This document shows, in pieces, positions 6,178 through 7,015 of a DNA stretch of 7,015 nucleotides (positions within the stretch are counted from its first letter, which is position 1; every line of letters begins with the position of its first letter). The notes below the pieces were generated by a model. The model was not told where the DNA came from and made no database searches. It saw only the letters and a list, made by a program, of their open reading frames with translations. The position numbers and the translations under genes were made by a program. This DNA comes from a bacterium (GTDB taxonomy: Bacteria; Fidelibacterota; Marinisomatia; Marinisomatales; JAHJCW01), in the NCBI GenBank assembly GCA_018812885.1, contig JAHJCW010000082.1, forward strand, positions 1-7,015. The letters are read 5' to 3'.

Positions 6178-6615
6178 TTAATAATTGTAGTTCATCTCCT
6201 TAGAGGCTTTGGCAATAGAATTAAGCAAGTCTGTGCTAAGATAATTTTGAGCTTCTTCAAACAATTCTCTTTCCTCAAATCGAATATGTTTTTCCAATAA
6301 TACTCCAACGAAGTGTAGTTCAACAGATGTTTTTTTACTCCCGGATTTAATCAATTTGCGAAGAATTTTATGATCCGTGTAGAACCTTTCTAGTAGTATA
6401 ACCTTTCCGAGTGCTGCTAAATTTGGCGCAATAAATTTTTCTTCAATTTGAAAATGCGGTTCCAATTCAGAAATAAATTTTTCTTTAATTTCTTTCCAAA
6501 CGTTCGCAATCAATGATTCATCTTTACTTTTCGAAGCTAGTTTTGCTTTACGAGCAAGAACTAGTCCGCGATGATGGTCATCTGATAAATCTCTTAATTC
6601 GGGGATTCTTTTCAT
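6178..6615 (-). CDS. Hemerythrin HHE domain protein
   Basis: 145 residues, the size of a single HHE cation-binding four-helix bundle. Candidate di-iron ligands stand at the expected helix positions: H14/H15 ('LSDDHHRGLV'), H54 and E58 ('EPHFQIEEKF'), H82 ('YTDHKILRKL'), and H110 and E114 ('LLEKHIRFEERELF'). Proteins of this type bind a non-haem di-iron centre and are associated with O2 or NO handling, iron-sulfur repair or redox sensing. Which of these applies is not shown here. No signal peptide or membrane segment is present, so it is cytosolic. The start at 6615 fits the family N-terminus ('MKRIPELRDLSDDHH'), though no Shine-Dalgarno site is visible. The cupin gene ends 83 bases upstream on the same strand with no obvious terminator between, so co-transcription is possible. 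Confidence 0.87.
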   Translation of the reverse strand: MKRIPELRDLSDDHHRGLVLARKAKLASKSKDESLIANVWKEIKEKFISELEPHFQIEEKFIAPNLAALGKVILLERFYTDHKILRKLIKSGSKKTSVELHFVGVLLEKHIRFEERELFEEAQNYLSTDLLNSIAKASKEMNYNY

Positions 6616-6698
6616 TCGGTTGTTTTTCTGTAAATAATGTTTTCTTGTACGGAATTTTGATGTTCGTAAAATAAAGGATCGTGTAAAATTAACTCTAA

Positions 6699-7015
6699 TT
6701 ATGATCTTATCATGATGAGCATCATTTTGAATTTTTCAATTGCTTTTAGCGCGTGAGGTATATTAGCCGGCATTATTATAATTTCTCCAGCTTTAGTAAT
6801 ATTTGATTTACCATCTAAAATAACATCTACTTTGCCCTCAAGCACCTGAACCAATGCATCAAATGGTGCGGTGTGTTCACTTAATTCCTGCCCTTTATCA
6901 AAAGCAAATATAGTTACGTTTCCTGTTTCTTTTTTAATTAGAACCTTACTTACAACTGATTCGTTCTGATACTGTACTAAATTAATTAAAGAATTTACTC
7001 TTGAGTTTGAATCCA
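6699..7015 (-). CDS. Small single-domain cupin protein (start clipped by the right edge)
   Basis: The frame is open from the edge to a TAA at 6701-6699, giving 104 visible residues. The two bases at the edge read TG on the minus strand, so an ATG is completed if the next base is right; the full protein would be 105 residues beginning 'MDSNSRVNSLINLVQYQ'. Numbered that way, cupin motif 1 is 'GQELSEHTAPFDALVQVLEG' (42-61) and motif 2 is 'GEIIIMPANIPHALKA' (77-92). H48 and H88 are kept as likely metal ligands. The second motif-1 His is replaced (HTA), and Asp53 stands near the usual Glu, as in many small cupin_2 proteins with a reduced metal site. The fold is a cytosolic beta-barrel. The substrate is unknown. 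It is likely cotranscribed with the HHE gene downstream. Confidence 0.85.
   Translation of the reverse strand, partial: DSNSRVNSLINLVQYQNESVVSKVLIKKETGNVTIFAFDKGQELSEHTAPFDALVQVLEGKVDVILDGKSNITKAGEIIIMPANIPHALKAIEKFKMMLIMIRS

Noticed and set aside
6701..6725. ATGAT/ATCAT palindromes at the 3' end of the cupin gene
   Set aside because: They fall within codons for Met-Ile-Met-rich residues and lack a U-tract, so coding constraint explains them.

Overview
The window is AT-rich bacterial DNA, and nearly every gene reads leftward (minus strand). The best clue to its source is the C-terminal tail of the large secreted protein, whose 'QNYPNPFNP' motif is followed by a FlgD-like beta domain ending in basic residues. 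Such tails are typical of the FCB group and its neighbours (Ignavibacteria, Calditrichota, Marinimicrobia, some Bacteroidota). An SBBP-propeller-like fragment and weak Shine-Dalgarno sites on several genes fit this. I cannot name a genus.

Layout, left to right. (1) 1-345: the N-terminal part of a DUF4238 protein, running off the left edge. (2) About 363-573, plus strand: the decayed 3' end of a secreted-protein gene, of which only the sorting-tail domain survives. (3) 580-2556: a 658-residue secreted glycosidase-like protein with its own sorting tail. It converges tail to tail on the remnant, 6 bases apart. (4) 2553-2900: a small SBBP-like open frame whose stop overlaps the glycosidase start (ATGA), probably the stub of a larger propeller protein. 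(5) 2914-3196: an AT-rich gap, then a strong hairpin terminator (3197-3227). (6) 3276-5666: a sulfotransferase and, upstream of it, an FLVCR-like MFS transporter, probably one transcription unit. (7) 5667-6177: a non-coding stretch with the MFS leader, a hairpin terminator and a broken tRNA-like sequence (anticodon CCC). (8) 6178-6615: a hemerythrin-like HHE protein. (9) 6699 to the right edge: a small cupin whose start codon appears to be clipped by one base.

Functionally this is a mosaic rather than one pathway. It holds a secreted carbohydrate-active-type protein, a transporter/sulfotransferase pair, and a small metal-binding pair (HHE plus cupin) that may deal with oxygen, NO or redox stress. 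The unusual material is the debris between them: a tRNA 3' half with its terminator, a sorting-tail remnant, and an SBBP stub. Together with the change in base composition (sampled 60-base lines run from 25% to 50% G+C) it suggests repeated insertion and deletion. I see no CRISPR array, transposase, integrase or recognisable multi-gene defence system.
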